A stretch of 64,000 nucleotides of DNA, taken from positions 62,001 to 126,000 of the forward strand of contig NZ_QFBC01000019.1 of the NCBI RefSeq assembly GCF_003122325.1. The letters are read 5' to 3'. The first letter of the stretch is position 1, and each line of letters begins with the position of its first letter. The notes under the pieces were generated by a model. It was not told the DNA's origin, did no database searches, and worked only from the letters and a program-made list of their open reading frames with translations. Positions 42,476 through 52,505 of this stretch are shown in pieces. The DNA is from Rhizobium album (lineage in GTDB: Bacteria > Pseudomonadota > Alphaproteobacteria > Rhizobiales > Rhizobiaceae). A program made the translations under genes and the position numbers.

Positions 42476-44575
42476 ATGGTGGCCGTTGTCAATCCATTCC
42501 GGCCAACGCGGTGGGAACATGATAGTTCGGGCTCGCCGCTGATCTGGTTCACCCCGACGGCCACGCTTCTGGCGGCAGACAAGTCGGTGTTCGTTTACGG
42601 CAGCAGGGGCAGCGGCAAGACCACGCTGTTAAGGAGCATTTGCTGGGAGGACCTATTGTCCAATCCCTCCCTTCAAATCCAGAAGAGAATAACCGACTTC
42701 AATCATATCGGCGTTTACATACGTCTGCCGGACCACGTTTCGGGGTCCATGGGCTACATGCGCTGGTCCGAGATCTTCCCGGATTCGCAGCGACCGGACC
42801 ACGAATTCTTCCGCTTCTATTCCCTGGCACTCGAACTGATCGCCGTCGAGAAGGCGCTTTCGGCTGCTCACACTTTGCGGATTGAGGGTGTGGTGACATT
42901 GTCGGCGAGCAGCGAAATCTCGATCGTTGCGAGCACCCTGGCCGAATTTCCGGAGATATTGTTTTTTACCGAACAGTCGCCCAAGACGTTCGTCGATCTG
43001 TCCCGAGCCCTTCGCAGCATGGTCAGACGCATGAACGAGGCTTGTGGTCGCGGCTACGTCAAGAGTCTCGTCGACAAACTTCCTGCATGCGAGCCGCATG
43101 AGTTCCTGTCCTTCGTGATCGAACGGCTTTCGCGATCTATCGCGCACGGCAAGCTTGCCAATGACCAGAGGCTAGGCTTCAAGTTTTGCCTCGACGACTG
43201 CGAGGTGATGAGTCCGCTCCAGAGAAAATCGGTCAACACGCTGGTGCGCAAGAGCCGGTTTCCGGTCTCCTGGGTCATTTGTTCCGTTGGAGAGGCGATC
43301 GAGGCCGGAGAGACGTTTATCGATCAGCAGCCGCTAACCGACGCTGATAGGCGCGTCGTGTCTCTCGACGACAGAGATCGGCCGGAATTTCAGGCTCTGT
43401 GCGAAGCTGTCGCGAGCTTGCGGGTATATTTTTCGTTGGATCAGGATCGCCGTCCGGCTGTGACCGGTCCGGAGGTCGAACGTTATTTTTCGCTTAAAAC
43501 CAGACTCGGCACAGTTGTGGTCAACGACATCATCGAAACAATGATTTCGCGCTCAACGAGCCCGCTTGCGCGGCAGCTGCGCGAAGCGGCGCAGTTCCTT
43601 CACGGTCTCAATCTCGGCCATTACGGTCTTGACCTGACGCCGAACGGGGCCCTGCCCTATTACCAGGCTTACGTTCTCTGGCACTGGACGGGCCAAAAGG
43701 AGAATTTCTCGCCGGTTTCTCGCCCGGAGGACTTTGGCAGGATTGAGAAGAACGCGAAAGCGATGAGGGCTAAGAGCCAACAGGCCTGGATGCGGCGCAA
43801 GAGCGTCGGCGCCATGCTACATATCGCAAACAGGCTCGGGTTCCGCAGACTGCCTATGTCCGGCGTGAGCGTGGTCACTTCCCTTGCCGACGGCTCGATC
43901 CGCGACTTCCTGGAGATCATGGCGGAGATCTTCGACCGTTTCGCAAAAGACCGCGGCACTCTCACCCCCGATGAAGTCCTAGAGAAATTTGCCCTGTCGA
44001 GGACAAAGATCGCAGCCAAGACGCAAACCGACGGCATCTATGCGTCGAGCGAGGCGTTCTACGACGGTATCGGCATCCTGACGGATTCTAATGCCGAAGC
44101 GGTAATGCGCTTCATCACGGTTCTTGGACGTCTCACCCACCATCTCCAGGCCAATTTCGAAGACCCTTCGTCGCTTGCAACGGCAGAGCGCGGCCTTTTC
44201 TTCATCGATCCGGCCCGCAGCTATCCGGCCAATGCTCTCCAGATTGAGTTGGTCAATCAGATCGTCCATCGCGCCGAACTGTCAGGGTATCTGCGTGCCA
44301 CGACATCGAAACGGGGCGCAAATGTTGGAGAGGACAATGAGGCTCCGAAGATCTCCGGCTTTCGCCTGCACCGGCGCTTTGCGCCCCGATTCATGTTCTC
44401 CTACCGAGGCGCATACGAGCCGGTCAAACTGACAGAAGATATCCTTTACCAGGTCTGCATCGGTTCGCCCGACATCAATGCAGATGACTGGGCCAAGCAG
44501 TATGCACGGCGACCGGCCTCGAGTTCCCAGCTCACGCTTCCCCTCATGCACGAGGCTCCGCTTTCGGATGACTGA
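42476..44575 (+). CDS. P-loop ATPase, ORC/CDC6-like (cassette gene 2)
   Basis: 699-aa ATPase. Walker A GSRGSGKTT lies at residues 42-50. A Walker B-like strand FKFCLDDCEVMS (about residue 240) has two acidic residues, followed by a sensor-like VSWVICSVGEA, the order seen in ORC/CDC6-STAND-type AAA proteins. The remaining 400 residues are helical with an ELSGYLRAT segment near the C-terminus and could be a sensor array. Adjacent to the phosphoesterase (0 nt) and overlapping the next gene by 8 nt. The family label is moderately sure; the role is unknown. Confidence 0.72.
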   Translation: MVAVVNPFRPTRWEHDSSGSPLIWFTPTATLLAADKSVFVYGSRGSGKTTLLRSICWEDLLSNPSLQIQKRITDFNHIGVYIRLPDHVSGSMGYMRWSEIFPDSQRPDHEFFRFYSLALELIAVEKALSAAHTLRIEGVVTLSASSEISIVASTLAEFPEILFFTEQSPKTFVDLSRALRSMVRRMNEACGRGYVKSLVDKLPACEPHEFLSFVIERLSRSIAHGKLANDQRLGFKFCLDDCEVMSPLQRKSVNTLVRKSRFPVSWVICSVGEAIEAGETFIDQQPLTDADRRVVSLDDRDRPEFQALCEAVASLRVYFSLDQDRRPAVTGPEVERYFSLKTRLGTVVVNDIIETMISRSTSPLARQLREAAQFLHGLNLGHYGLDLTPNGALPYYQAYVLWHWTGQKENFSPVSRPEDFGRIEKNAKAMRAKSQQAWMRRKSVGAMLHIANRLGFRRLPMSGVSVVTSLADGSIRDFLEIMAEIFDRFAKDRGTLTPDEVLEKFALSRTKIAAKTQTDGIYASSEAFYDGIGILTDSNAEAVMRFITVLGRLTHHLQANFEDPSSLATAERGLFFIDPARSYPANALQIELVNQIVHRAELSGYLRATTSKRGANVGEDNEAPKISGFRLHRRFAPRFMFSYRGAYEPVKLTEDILYQVCIGSPDINADDWAKQYARRPASSSQLTLPLMHEAPLSDD

Positions 44576-45593
44576 CGAGACCCCTATCGGGACATTGAGC
44601 ATATCGCAGAATATCCTTGAGGATCACGGTACTCTAAGCGAACGGTACGATCTCGTCGTCGCTGCCGTCAGCTGGGAAAGCCGCTGCCATGCTGTCAGCG
44701 CACTACTTTCGGGACGAAGCGATGAAGTACTGATTATCCATTTCGCGTCTTCCGATACCGAGATGGAGAACCGAAAGACCGGTCACCGCGCAACGATCGC
44801 CGGGACAATTGCTAATTGCCGGTTTCTTGACCTGCAGCGGTCGGCGGAATTCACCGAAAACGCCGAAAAGTTGGAGCAGGAGATTTTCCGGGTCGCGCGG
44901 ATGAAAGGCCGCGCGCTGCGTGTGCTGATGGACATGACCTGCATTCCAAAGCGCTATCTGCTTTTTTTGCTAGGACTGGGATTTCGCCGCGAACTCTTCA
45001 CCTCAATAGATCTTCTTTACGCGGAGGCCGAACGATACGAGATGGGCGTTGCGTCCATCGACGCCGCCCGGCCGCTCGGTCTGATCTCCGAGGGCGAGTG
45101 GACGACGTCTCAAATTCCATACCTGGAGTCAGAGGACTACGTGCCCGATCGACGGAACCTCTATATCTCGGTTGGGGCCGAAATCACCCAAGCAAGTCCG
45201 ATCGTCGACCGTTTCGAGCCGAACGGCCTCGTACTGTACCACATCACCGAGGGGCATCGTCGACTGCCTTCATCGGTGATTGACAGGGAACGGCCGGCCC
45301 TTCAACAACTGGCTGCGTTCCCTGGCGTCCGGCAGGAACAATTCGAGCTACACGAGGTCGCTGCCGTCGCGCTCAGCGTTCTTCGGAACCGTTCCGCCGG
45401 AACGACGTGTTTTGCTATCGGGCCAAAGACCCATGCTGTGGCGTTCGCTATTGCCGCACTCGCGGACGATCAAATTCAGGTCGTTTGCCGCACTCCGACC
45501 ACTTATGTTGTCAACGAGGTGAAGGCTTCCGGAAGGACCTATTTCTATCGCATCAAGGATCGCTTCGATCCTGCTTCGTTCTGGAGTGAGTGA
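44568..45593 (+). CDS. Protein of unknown function (cassette gene 3)
   Basis: 341-aa protein, not recognised. The N-terminal half looks Rossmann-like: YDLVVAAVSWESRCHAVSAL, EVLIIHFASSDTEMENR, a helix, then ALRVLMDMTCIPKRYLLFLL with a conserved-looking DMTC-PK motif. The C-terminal half is alpha/beta (NLYISVGAEITQASPIVDRF; TTCFAIGPKTHAVAFAIAAL). Start at ATG 44568 overlaps the ATPase stop by 8 nt; the frame is open 30 codons earlier inside that gene. Tight coupling implies one complex with the ATPase and phosphoesterase. It could be the sensor or an effector. Confidence 0.7.
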   Translation: MTDETPIGTLSISQNILEDHGTLSERYDLVVAAVSWESRCHAVSALLSGRSDEVLIIHFASSDTEMENRKTGHRATIAGTIANCRFLDLQRSAEFTENAEKLEQEIFRVARMKGRALRVLMDMTCIPKRYLLFLLGLGFRRELFTSIDLLYAEAERYEMGVASIDAARPLGLISEGEWTTSQIPYLESEDYVPDRRNLYISVGAEITQASPIVDRFEPNGLVLYHITEGHRRLPSSVIDRERPALQQLAAFPGVRQEQFELHEVAAVALSVLRNRSAGTTCFAIGPKTHAVAFAIAALADDQIQVVCRTPTTYVVNEVKASGRTYFYRIKDRFDPASFWSE

Positions 45594-45663
45594 GGCAAAC
45601 GCGTGACGACTTCCCTCACCGTTAGATGTGGATAAGGTGGCTGCAGCTTGCAGGAGTTCCAAA

Positions 45664-46602
45664 ATGACCAACCTCACAGATCAACAGTCGCTCGATATCA
45701 AGGCCGCCCGCGAGGCGGTGCAACCGACGCGGCGCACGGTATCCAAGGGTCTTGAAGACATCCTATACGAGGCAATCCCGGTTCTCGATCATGGATTCAT
45801 TCGGGTCATCGATTACATGGGCGATGATGGGGCCGTTGTGCAGGCCGCTCGCGTTTCTTACGGCCGGGGCACTAAAAAGGTCTCCGAAGATAGAGGGCTC
45901 ATCCACTATCTGCTTCGACATTGGCACACGACGCCATTCGAAATGGCGGAGATTAAGCTCCATGTAAAGCTGCCGATATTCGTAGCCCGGCAGTGGATCC
46001 GCCACCGTATGGCCAACGTCAATGAGTATTCGGCGCGCTATTCTATCCTCGACCGCGAATTCTACATTCCCTCCCCCGAAAATCTGGCGGCGCAGTCGGT
46101 CCAGAATCGCCAGGGGCGCGGCGAGGTCGTTGGGACCGAGGAGGCGGAGCGGGTGTTGCGGGTCCTCCGCGATGACTCGCAACAGAGCTACGATCACTAC
46201 CTCGATCTGTTGAATCAAGACGATACCGGCCGGCAAATTCGCGACGAGGAACGCGGACTTGCGCGCGAGCTCGCGCGCATGAACCTGTCGCTCAATTTCT
46301 ATACCCAGTGGTATTGGAAAACGGACCTCCACAATCTTATGAATTTTCTTCGCCTGCGCGCTGATCCACATGCGCAGTACGAGATCAGGGCCTATGCCCA
46401 GGTAATGCTGGACATCCTCAAAAAATGGGTTCCGCACACCTATGAAGCATTTCGCGAACATCGGCTGGAATCGGCCATTTTTTCCGGAGAAGCGATCAAG
46501 GCCCTGCGCCGGATGCTGGCCGGCGAGCGCGTCGAGCACGCTGATACCAAAATGTCGAAGCGCGAGTGGGACGAATTCGTCAGGACATTGCAAATCTCGT
46601 AG
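45664..46602 (+). CDS. thyX: Flavin-dependent thymidylate synthase (accessory copy)
   Basis: 312-aa ThyX, which makes dTMP from dUMP using FAD, NADPH and methylene-THF. The signature [15 protein letters not shown] matches RHR-x7-S, and [20 protein letters not shown] is the FAD/substrate helix. Start at ATG 45664 follows AGGAG; the open frame begins 12 codons earlier. Rhizobial genomes normally carry a chromosomal thymidylate synthase, so this is probably an extra copy. It lies 70 nt after the three-gene cassette on the same strand and could belong to it or be an independent insertion. Confidence 0.92.
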   Translation: MTNLTDQQSLDIKAAREAVQPTRRTVSKGLEDILYEAIPVLDHGFIRVIDYMGDDGAVVQAARVSYGRGTKKVSEDRGLIHYLLRHWHTTPFEMAEIKLHVKLPIFVARQWIRHRMANVNEYSARYSILDREFYIPSPENLAAQSVQNRQGRGEVVGTEEAERVLRVLRDDSQQSYDHYLDLLNQDDTGRQIRDEERGLARELARMNLSLNFYTQWYWKTDLHNLMNFLRLRADPHAQYEIRAYAQVMLDILKKWVPHTYEAFREHRLESAIFSGEAIKALRRMLAGERVEHADTKMSKREWDEFVRTLQIS

Positions 46603-46823
46603 CATCGCAGCAGCTCGCTTCGGCACGGCGCGGTTAACCCGCAATCCGTGCTTACATGTCATACCCAACGCCAACCATTAGTGTTGCACACTCGGTTTAG
46701 TGTTAAGCGGATGTTTGATATCTTCCCGAGGGGATGATTCGCATGGACAGGAGCGCGATTTGGCCGGAGTTTTATACCTTCGACATGCATGTGGTTGCGC
46801 CCTAGTCTTGGCGAGCTAGAACC

Positions 46824-49800
46824 GTGAGCATACAGATCTCGGGTCGGCAACTTCTGGACAAGGTCTATTCGCTTTTCGGTGGCGCAGCCAACGGCCTAAT
46901 TCCGGCAACCTCCGTCCCCATGCCTGGCGACGAGCCCGGCAGATGGACGGATATCGGCGAATGGACGACCTTGGCTTCTCGTCTGGGCGCAGAAATGTTG
47001 CTCTTCGTCCAGAATGATCCTGTTTTCATCTTCTCGTCGATTGCAGGTCCGCTAGACGATGATCTTATCTACGAGGCCTACCGTCGTGCATGGTGTATGT
47101 CAGGGCCGTTCTGCCTCTTTCTGGCACTTCCGAACGCTCTCCACGTCTACGCTCTAACGACGCCGCCATTACAGTCCGAAATAGCCGCACTTGATCCCCT
47201 AATAATCTTTGAACGGCTTGATCAGGTTGATGAGGCCCTCGGTGGTCTTTCCCCCGCCGGAATAATCGAGAAGCTAGCAGCCGGCGCCGAGCGTTCGCAA
47301 ACCGGGCGGGCCGACATTCGTCTGGTCAATGACCTGAAACGGGTGCGGCAAGCCCTGATTTCGTCGGGGATGGCGGCGTCGGCGGCACATTCATTGATCG
47401 GGCGCAGCATTCTCATTCGCTATCTCGAGGATCGGCAAATTATTGGCGGAAAATATTTCCGTCAGGTTGCTGGCGAAAATTCCGAGTGGTTGAGGCTTCT
47501 GTCGACGCCGCCTGAGAGGCCGGTTTTCGGCGCCACTGCCCGTGATCGTCTTTTTGACCGCGTACTGCTTGATGCTAAATTTACGCTGGCTTTCTTCGAT
47601 CGTCTGGCAAAGGATTTCAACGGCGATCTTTTCGCGATCGGCGAAAAAGGAAATTCCTTCAAAACCGAACATTTGCTGGAAATGCGAAAATTTCTGCTTG
47701 GCGATACCGATAAGGAGCAGCCGGAGCTGTTTTTCTGGGCCTATGATTTCGAAATCGTCCCGCTTTCGCTGATCAGCAGCATCTATGAAGAATTTTACCA
47801 TGCGGTGCCGCTCGAAGAACAGACGGCAGGCGCGCTTGACGACAACACCCATTTTACTCCGATCACACTCGTTCAGGACGTTCTAGATCGCCTTTTGCCT
47901 GTGTCGGTGCTTGAGACGCGGCCGAGGATCCTCGATCCGGCTTGCGGTTCCGGAATTTTTCTGGTCGAAGCTTTCAAGCGCATGGTCCGCTTCGAGGTCT
48001 CCAGCCGGCAGCGGAAGCTCACCTCAAGCGAGCTACGCTTGATATTGCAGAATCAGATCTGTGGGGTCGAACTGCGGCAGGAAGCAGCGCGCGTCGCAGC
48101 CTTCAGCTTATACTTGGCCTTGCTAGATAGTCAGGACCCGTCCGACATTCTGGCTGCCGGACCGATGCCTCACCTGATTGGTGGCGCCGTCCGCGATGAT
48201 CTTCATTTCGGAACGGTTCTGGTGGCGAACGCATTCGATCTAATGGCGCACGAGCGAGAAGAGATCGATGCGTTCAACAATCTGCGGAAGCGGTATGCCG
48301 GCAAGGCAGATGTTGTCGAACTCCTCGCGGCCGGGACTTTAGATCTTCGACCTAATTCGTTCGACGTCATCGTCGGCAACCCGCCGTGGCAGGAGGCAGC
48401 CGACTATGTCATCGAAGACGGCAAGGAAGCCCTTCGGAAGAAGGGGGGGGCCGCCAGAGTGGCTCTGCTTTGGGCCCAGCGATATGGCTACCTTATCGGA
48501 GACAAGAGCTATTCGCAGCTCTTCCTCTATCGCTGCCTGTCATTGCTGAAGCCCAAAGGTCGATGTGGGCTCCTCGTGAGCGCGAAGGTTCTATGGAACG
48601 CGCGCGACACAAGCCGGGCGTTTCGCCGTCAATTTCTCGGACAAGTAAATGTTCATGAAGTCGTAAACTATACGCATGTCAGGCGGCTGCTTTTTGCGGA
48701 GGCAACGGCGCCCTTCATGTTCCTGCACTACAGTGCACGTGAGGAAACGTCTCGAAGCGGCATGGTATCCTATTGGAGCGCGCGCCGGACAAGCCTCGTC
48801 GAAAAGACGCGGACCATCGGACTGATGCAGATGGAGCGCCACTTCGTAAGACAGACAGACCTTGAGGCCTTTGATTATCTCTGGAAGACTTATTGGTGGG
48901 GAAATCATCGCGATGCTGCTCTCATCGGCCGCCTTGGTATGGAGAGGCCGCTATCCGATTTCCTCAACAAGGATGGGTGCCTGCCCGGCTATGGCTGGCA
49001 GAAGGGATCTAAGCCCGCGCGAGGAGATCTCGCGACTCTACGAGAGCTCTCGAGCAGAGCGATAGAACCGTTTGGTCCATCGAAGGAGAATTGGTTCGGT
49101 GATCCGCCGAAAGGTGTTGGCCGCCAGCCTGACGAACGACTCTATCGTGGTATGCGATTGTTGACGAAGACCGGTATTTCTGAGCCGCAAGGTACAGTCA
49201 GCCGCCTTGAGACCGCACCGTTTTCGTTCCGCCACACGGTCTACTGCGTTCCTCTCGACGGGTGGAAAGAGAGAGACGGAAAGATCGCAATCGGCGTGTT
49301 CTGGTCGTCGCTCGGTCGCTACCGTCTCTTCATGACGGCGGGATCTTGGGGCGGCTGGTTCGACAAGGTAACTGGGGAGGATATCTTGAGCATGCCCCTT
49401 CGACTCGAAGCCTCGTGGGGAATGCCGAAGGCGGAATTCGAAGCAGCCGCAGAAACAATCGCAAAATCAGTTACCTTCCTCCAAGAGTTCGAGCTCAAGA
49501 ACAACGAGTTAACAGATCCGAGCGTTCCAAGCGCGGAAGAGCAATTGGAGATGCTCACTGAAGTGCGCCAAGAGCTCGACAGGGCGGTCTATGATCTCTT
49601 CGAGCTCAGTGAGCCGGAGCGCAACCTTATTGACGACTTCTGGAAGAACGAACACGATTTCTTCTGGAAAGGTCCTGACTCAACCGCGCTCTTGGGGCTA
49701 GAGAGACCTGAGATTGGGTCGTCGACGACGATCGGTCCTGACTCGGGAGCAGGCGCTTTCTCGCGCTACATTTCCGCTTTCGCTGAGGAGCTTTCCCAGC

Positions 49801-50138
49801 GTTTGAGCAAACCTATCAGACTGTCTTGGTCGATCACGGGACCGGAGACTTTTGATATCGTCGGAATCCGGTTCAATGTCACAGGCGCTACCCAAAAGCA
49901 TCCACAAGGCCTTCAAAGCGATCCTGCTTGGGAAAGCGTCTTAGAGAGGATGCGCCCGAAACAAGCGCAGGACGATCACCGGTCATTCTTCGACAATCGG
50001 CCAATAAGAATCTCGGACAATAGCGGGTTCATGATCGTGAAATCAAACAAGCAACGAAATTGGACCGCCACACGCGCGCGCGAAGACGCGGAGGCAGTAA
50101 ACGTGAGCTTTCTCCGTGCCGGGCAAAATCTACAATGA
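46824..50138 (+). CDS. N6-adenine DNA methyltransferase (Eco57I/PglX-like)
   Basis: 1104-aa protein. Methylase motif I is ILDPACGSGIFLVEAF (about residues 367-382) and motif IV is DVIVGNPPWQEA with NPPW near 517, typical of type IIG/PglX N6-adenine methylases. The N-terminal 340 residues contain a helical module (DLKRVRQALISSGMAASAAH) rather than an obvious PD-(D/E)xK nuclease. The C-terminal 500 residues would be target recognition. It starts at GTG and overlaps the next, nuclease-like gene by 4 nt, so this looks like the modification and specificity subunit of a restriction system. Confidence 0.85.
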   Translation: MSIQISGRQLLDKVYSLFGGAANGLIPATSVPMPGDEPGRWTDIGEWTTLASRLGAEMLLFVQNDPVFIFSSIAGPLDDDLIYEAYRRAWCMSGPFCLFLALPNALHVYALTTPPLQSEIAALDPLIIFERLDQVDEALGGLSPAGIIEKLAAGAERSQTGRADIRLVNDLKRVRQALISSGMAASAAHSLIGRSILIRYLEDRQIIGGKYFRQVAGENSEWLRLLSTPPERPVFGATARDRLFDRVLLDAKFTLAFFDRLAKDFNGDLFAIGEKGNSFKTEHLLEMRKFLLGDTDKEQPELFFWAYDFEIVPLSLISSIYEEFYHAVPLEEQTAGALDDNTHFTPITLVQDVLDRLLPVSVLETRPRILDPACGSGIFLVEAFKRMVRFEVSSRQRKLTSSELRLILQNQICGVELRQEAARVAAFSLYLALLDSQDPSDILAAGPMPHLIGGAVRDDLHFGTVLVANAFDLMAHEREEIDAFNNLRKRYAGKADVVELLAAGTLDLRPNSFDVIVGNPPWQEAADYVIEDGKEALRKKGGAARVALLWAQRYGYLIGDKSYSQLFLYRCLSLLKPKGRCGLLVSAKVLWNARDTSRAFRRQFLGQVNVHEVVNYTHVRRLLFAEATAPFMFLHYSAREETSRSGMVSYWSARRTSLVEKTRTIGLMQMERHFVRQTDLEAFDYLWKTYWWGNHRDAALIGRLGMERPLSDFLNKDGCLPGYGWQKGSKPARGDLATLRELSSRAIEPFGPSKENWFGDPPKGVGRQPDERLYRGMRLLTKTGISEPQGTVSRLETAPFSFRHTVYCVPLDGWKERDGKIAIGVFWSSLGRYRLFMTAGSWGGWFDKVTGEDILSMPLRLEASWGMPKAEFEAAAETIAKSVTFLQEFELKNNELTDPSVPSAEEQLEMLTEVRQELDRAVYDLFELSEPERNLIDDFWKNEHDFFWKGPDSTALLGLERPEIGSSTTIGPDSGAGAFSRYISAFAEELSQRLSKPIRLSWSITGPETFDIVGIRFNVTGATQKHPQGLQSDPAWESVLERMRPKQAQDDHRSFFDNRPIRISDNSGFMIVKSNKQRNWTATRAREDAEAVNVSFLRAGQNLQ

Positions 50139-50827
50139 ATATTCACATTGATAGCGCTGCAGCTTGGACCTCGCATGTCGCAAAGGTTGAAGCGATCCTT
50201 CGCATCGCGCTGCGACAACTTCGCGACGACGGGCTGAGCGGGAATGAAACCTATCTGAACCGAGAACTCTATTTTCGCATCCTGCGTGCGAACAAGGAAA
50301 TCTACCGCGTTACGCCAGAACAAGCATTCTCGATGCCTCCTGTTCCGGAAGCACAGAACACGCCCTCGCGCGACGATGACGAACGGGATCCGAGAACGAA
50401 GAAAATTCCAGACTTCCAGTGGAACTACATCGACCATGAGGCTGCCGACCCTGAGAGGTCCGTTTGCACCTATGTCATTGAATGCAAAAAACTTGGTACA
50501 CCGACCAGGGCCGACTGGAACTTCAATTCAAACTACGCTGAACATGGAGTCCGGCGTTTCGTCGATCCAAGTCATCTGTATGGCAAGGACGCGGTCGGAG
50601 GTGCCATGATAGGTTATGTTTTGTCCATGGAGTTGCCGGAAATTCATGACGAGGTTGATGCTGCTGTAGTGGTGAATTCGATCGCCGCGGTTCCTACCCC
50701 AGCTGCGGGTTGGCAAGTTGGGGACCTGTCCGAAATCAGGCATACGCTGGCCAGAACACAGGGAGTATCGCCCTATCAGCTCACCCATTTCTGGATAGAC
50801 ATGCGTACGGCGCCAGAGCCGCAGTAA
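50135..50827 (+). CDS. PD-(D/E)xK nuclease-like protein, partner of the methyltransferase
   Basis: 230-aa protein. P92-D93-F94 (KKIPDFQWNYID) followed 22 residues later by E116-C117-K118 (CTYVIECKKLG) is a good PD-(D/E)xK catalytic core. The N-terminal helix LRIALRQLRDDGLSGNETYL and the C-terminus are unassigned. ATGA overlap with the methyltransferase gene implies co-translation, as in restriction-modification pairs. It probably cleaves unmodified DNA; the overall family is not one I recognise. Confidence 0.72.
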   Translation: MNIHIDSAAAWTSHVAKVEAILRIALRQLRDDGLSGNETYLNRELYFRILRANKEIYRVTPEQAFSMPPVPEAQNTPSRDDDERDPRTKKIPDFQWNYIDHEAADPERSVCTYVIECKKLGTPTRADWNFNSNYAEHGVRRFVDPSHLYGKDAVGGAMIGYVLSMELPEIHDEVDAAVVVNSIAAVPTPAAGWQVGDLSEIRHTLARTQGVSPYQLTHFWIDMRTAPEPQ

Positions 50828-50902
50828 TGTAATCGCTGCCCCGTCACCATGGCATTGGCCTTGCGCCCGGAGCTGATGTAGCCAGCGCGACTGGCGTTGA
50901 CC

Positions 50903-52048
50903 TTACAGGATACCCCATGCCCGAAACCTCCCCCTGCCCGTCATCTCCCTGAGGCCAAGTTCCAAAACGATCCGCCGCGCCGCCTGCGGAGTGACGTCCA
51001 GCATCTTCGCCACCATCCCGGCCGACACCAGTGGTTTCGCCATGACCAGCTCAACCAGCTCCGGCAGTTTTGACGACGTCCGCCGTCCTTCCAACTTTCG
51101 GTCCATCATCGTCTTCGCCAGCATCAGCCTGTCATGTTCTTTCATCCCGATCTCGGTGGTCGCGATCAGACCATGAACAATGGCGAGCAACCGGGTTTCC
51201 CGATCACGATGACGGCGTCGATCGACGGGAATGGTTTTCAGGCCGAGGTTGAAGGCCGCCAAATGCGCGCCTGACGTAATGCCGGCCTCCCGCAAAATCG
51301 AGGCGGCGAACAATCTGCCAAGCCAGGGCGCGTGCTGAAGGACGGCCAGCTCGTTCCAGGCATCGAGGGCGACGATCGCCTGCAGCGCTGCCGGCAAATT
51401 TTCGGACTGACGCATCGCGCCGCGCCATTCGTCGAGCCGGGCATCCTCGTCCCAGTCGAGATCATAGACGAGAGGGTCTCGTTCCCGAGCATCCGCCGAA
51501 GCCCGTCCGGGCTTCCTGGCTTGTTCGATCGCAGCGTCCGATCGCGCGAGCAGCGCATCGATGGCGTCATAGTCGACGCCGGGAAGCCCGTCGGCTTCGT
51601 CGATGTCCCACCCCTCCCCTTCCGCATCTGCCGCGACTGCGGGCCGGATGGCGCCAGCGGACCCAACCGCATCAACGCCGACTGGAGTGACGTCCGCTGT
51701 TTTTCGCAACGCCCGAATGCCTTCGGCCGACAACGCCCAGTCCGGCGACTGCGCGGCAATACGCCGGCGCGTGCGAAGAACGTCGCGAGCGATGGTGAGT
51801 TCGTGGGTGGGCGTGCGGGTATCGCGAAAGGCGTCGTGGAGGACGAGGTCCTCGAGATGGACCAGTTCGCCGTCGATCCACAGCGATGCGCAGGCGTCGG
51901 CGAAATTCTGGCGTTCGAGAAAGCCCGCGCCGACCGGCGAGCGTGCAATCCGCTCGTCGAGACGAGTGAGCGCGATGCCGGCGTCGAACGCCGGCCGCAT
52001 CAGGGCTGAAATGCTTATTTTCGAGAGATCGTAAGCCATTGAAATCAT
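50903..52048 (-). CDS. RHE_PE00001/DUF1612 family protein with HTH
   Basis: 381-aa protein of a family that is common on rhizobial repABC plasmids. The N-terminal domain includes [20 protein letters not shown]-like sequence (residues 6-30) and [20 protein letters not shown]. The DUF1612 part is in the centre, and there is a C-terminal helix-turn-helix ([20 protein letters not shown]) ending [21 protein letters not shown] binding is likely. ATGs at 52048 and 52039 are both possible. It lies divergent from the integrase pair with a perfect palindrome in between, so regulation of, or cooperation with, the recombinase is plausible. Confidence 0.78.
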   Translation of the reverse strand: MISMAYDLSKISISALMRPAFDAGIALTRLDERIARSPVGAGFLERQNFADACASLWIDGELVHLEDLVLHDAFRDTRTPTHELTIARDVLRTRRRIAAQSPDWALSAEGIRALRKTADVTPVGVDAVGSAGAIRPAVAADAEGEGWDIDEADGLPGVDYDAIDALLARSDAAIEQARKPGRASADARERDPLVYDLDWDEDARLDEWRGAMRQSENLPAALQAIVALDAWNELAVLQHAPWLGRLFAASILREAGITSGAHLAAFNLGLKTIPVDRRRHRDRETRLLAIVHGLIATTEIGMKEHDRLMLAKTMMDRKLEGRRTSSKLPELVELVMAKPLVSAGMVAKMLDVTPQAARRIVLELGLREMTGRGRFRAWGIL

Positions 52049-52123
52049 GGTAAATGACTTACTAAAGGAACTCTAGTCTAATATTAATGTTCCTCACATG
52101 GTACGGTCTTGAGTTGGGTTATA

Positions 52124-52152
52124 ACCATCGATAAGTAACCCTTATCGATGGT
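52124..52152. other. Candidate recombinase core site or operator
   Basis: Perfect inverted repeat: 12-bp arms ACCATCGATAAG and CTTATCGATGGT around TAACC. The 12-5-12 layout resembles tyrosine-recombinase core sites. It lies between the HTH-protein and the recombinase pair, 66 bp before the latter. Confidence 0.5.
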
Positions 52153-52217
52153 AGATCGACAGGAGTCGCAAATCACTCTATCGTCGCGCAATCCACCGTC
52201 CGCAAAGGGTCAATCCC

Positions 52218-52505
52218 ATGGAAGATCGCGTCCGCTTCGCCCTCGAAAAGCTCCTCAACGTCGCTAACGGTGACACCGGCCAGGGCCGGCGCGTCGCCAA
52301 CTTCATTCTCGCCTGGTGGAACGCCGGCGAGCATGGCGGCTTCGATCTCACGGATCTCGCCAATGTCGATAGTGAGGTCGCCGAGGATATGGCGACCGTC
52401 TTCACCTGGCTGGCCCGCGAGGAGGACCTTCACTACCCCCATGACTATCGCGGCGAGATCGAGCAGATTATCGCGCGCTGGCGGCCACAGGCAGAGACCG
52501 CCTGA
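52218..52505 (+). CDS. DUF7673-like small protein
   Basis: 95-aa acidic soluble protein: VRFALEKLLNVANGDTGQGR, RVANFILAWWNAGEHGGFDL, then VAEDMATVFTWLAREEDLHY. Its pattern matches small proteins found beside plasmid integrases in rhizobia (DUF7673 type; assignment from memory). It overlaps the recombinase start by 1 nt (TGATG), so it is translated with it and may be an accessory factor. Confidence 0.68.
   Translation: MEDRVRFALEKLLNVANGDTGQGRRVANFILAWWNAGEHGGFDLTDLANVDSEVAEDMATVFTWLAREEDLHYPHDYRGEIEQIIARWRPQAETA

Noticed and set aside
45763-46674. 303-codon minus-strand frame
   Set aside because: Antisense to thyX; no motif and no ribosome-binding site.
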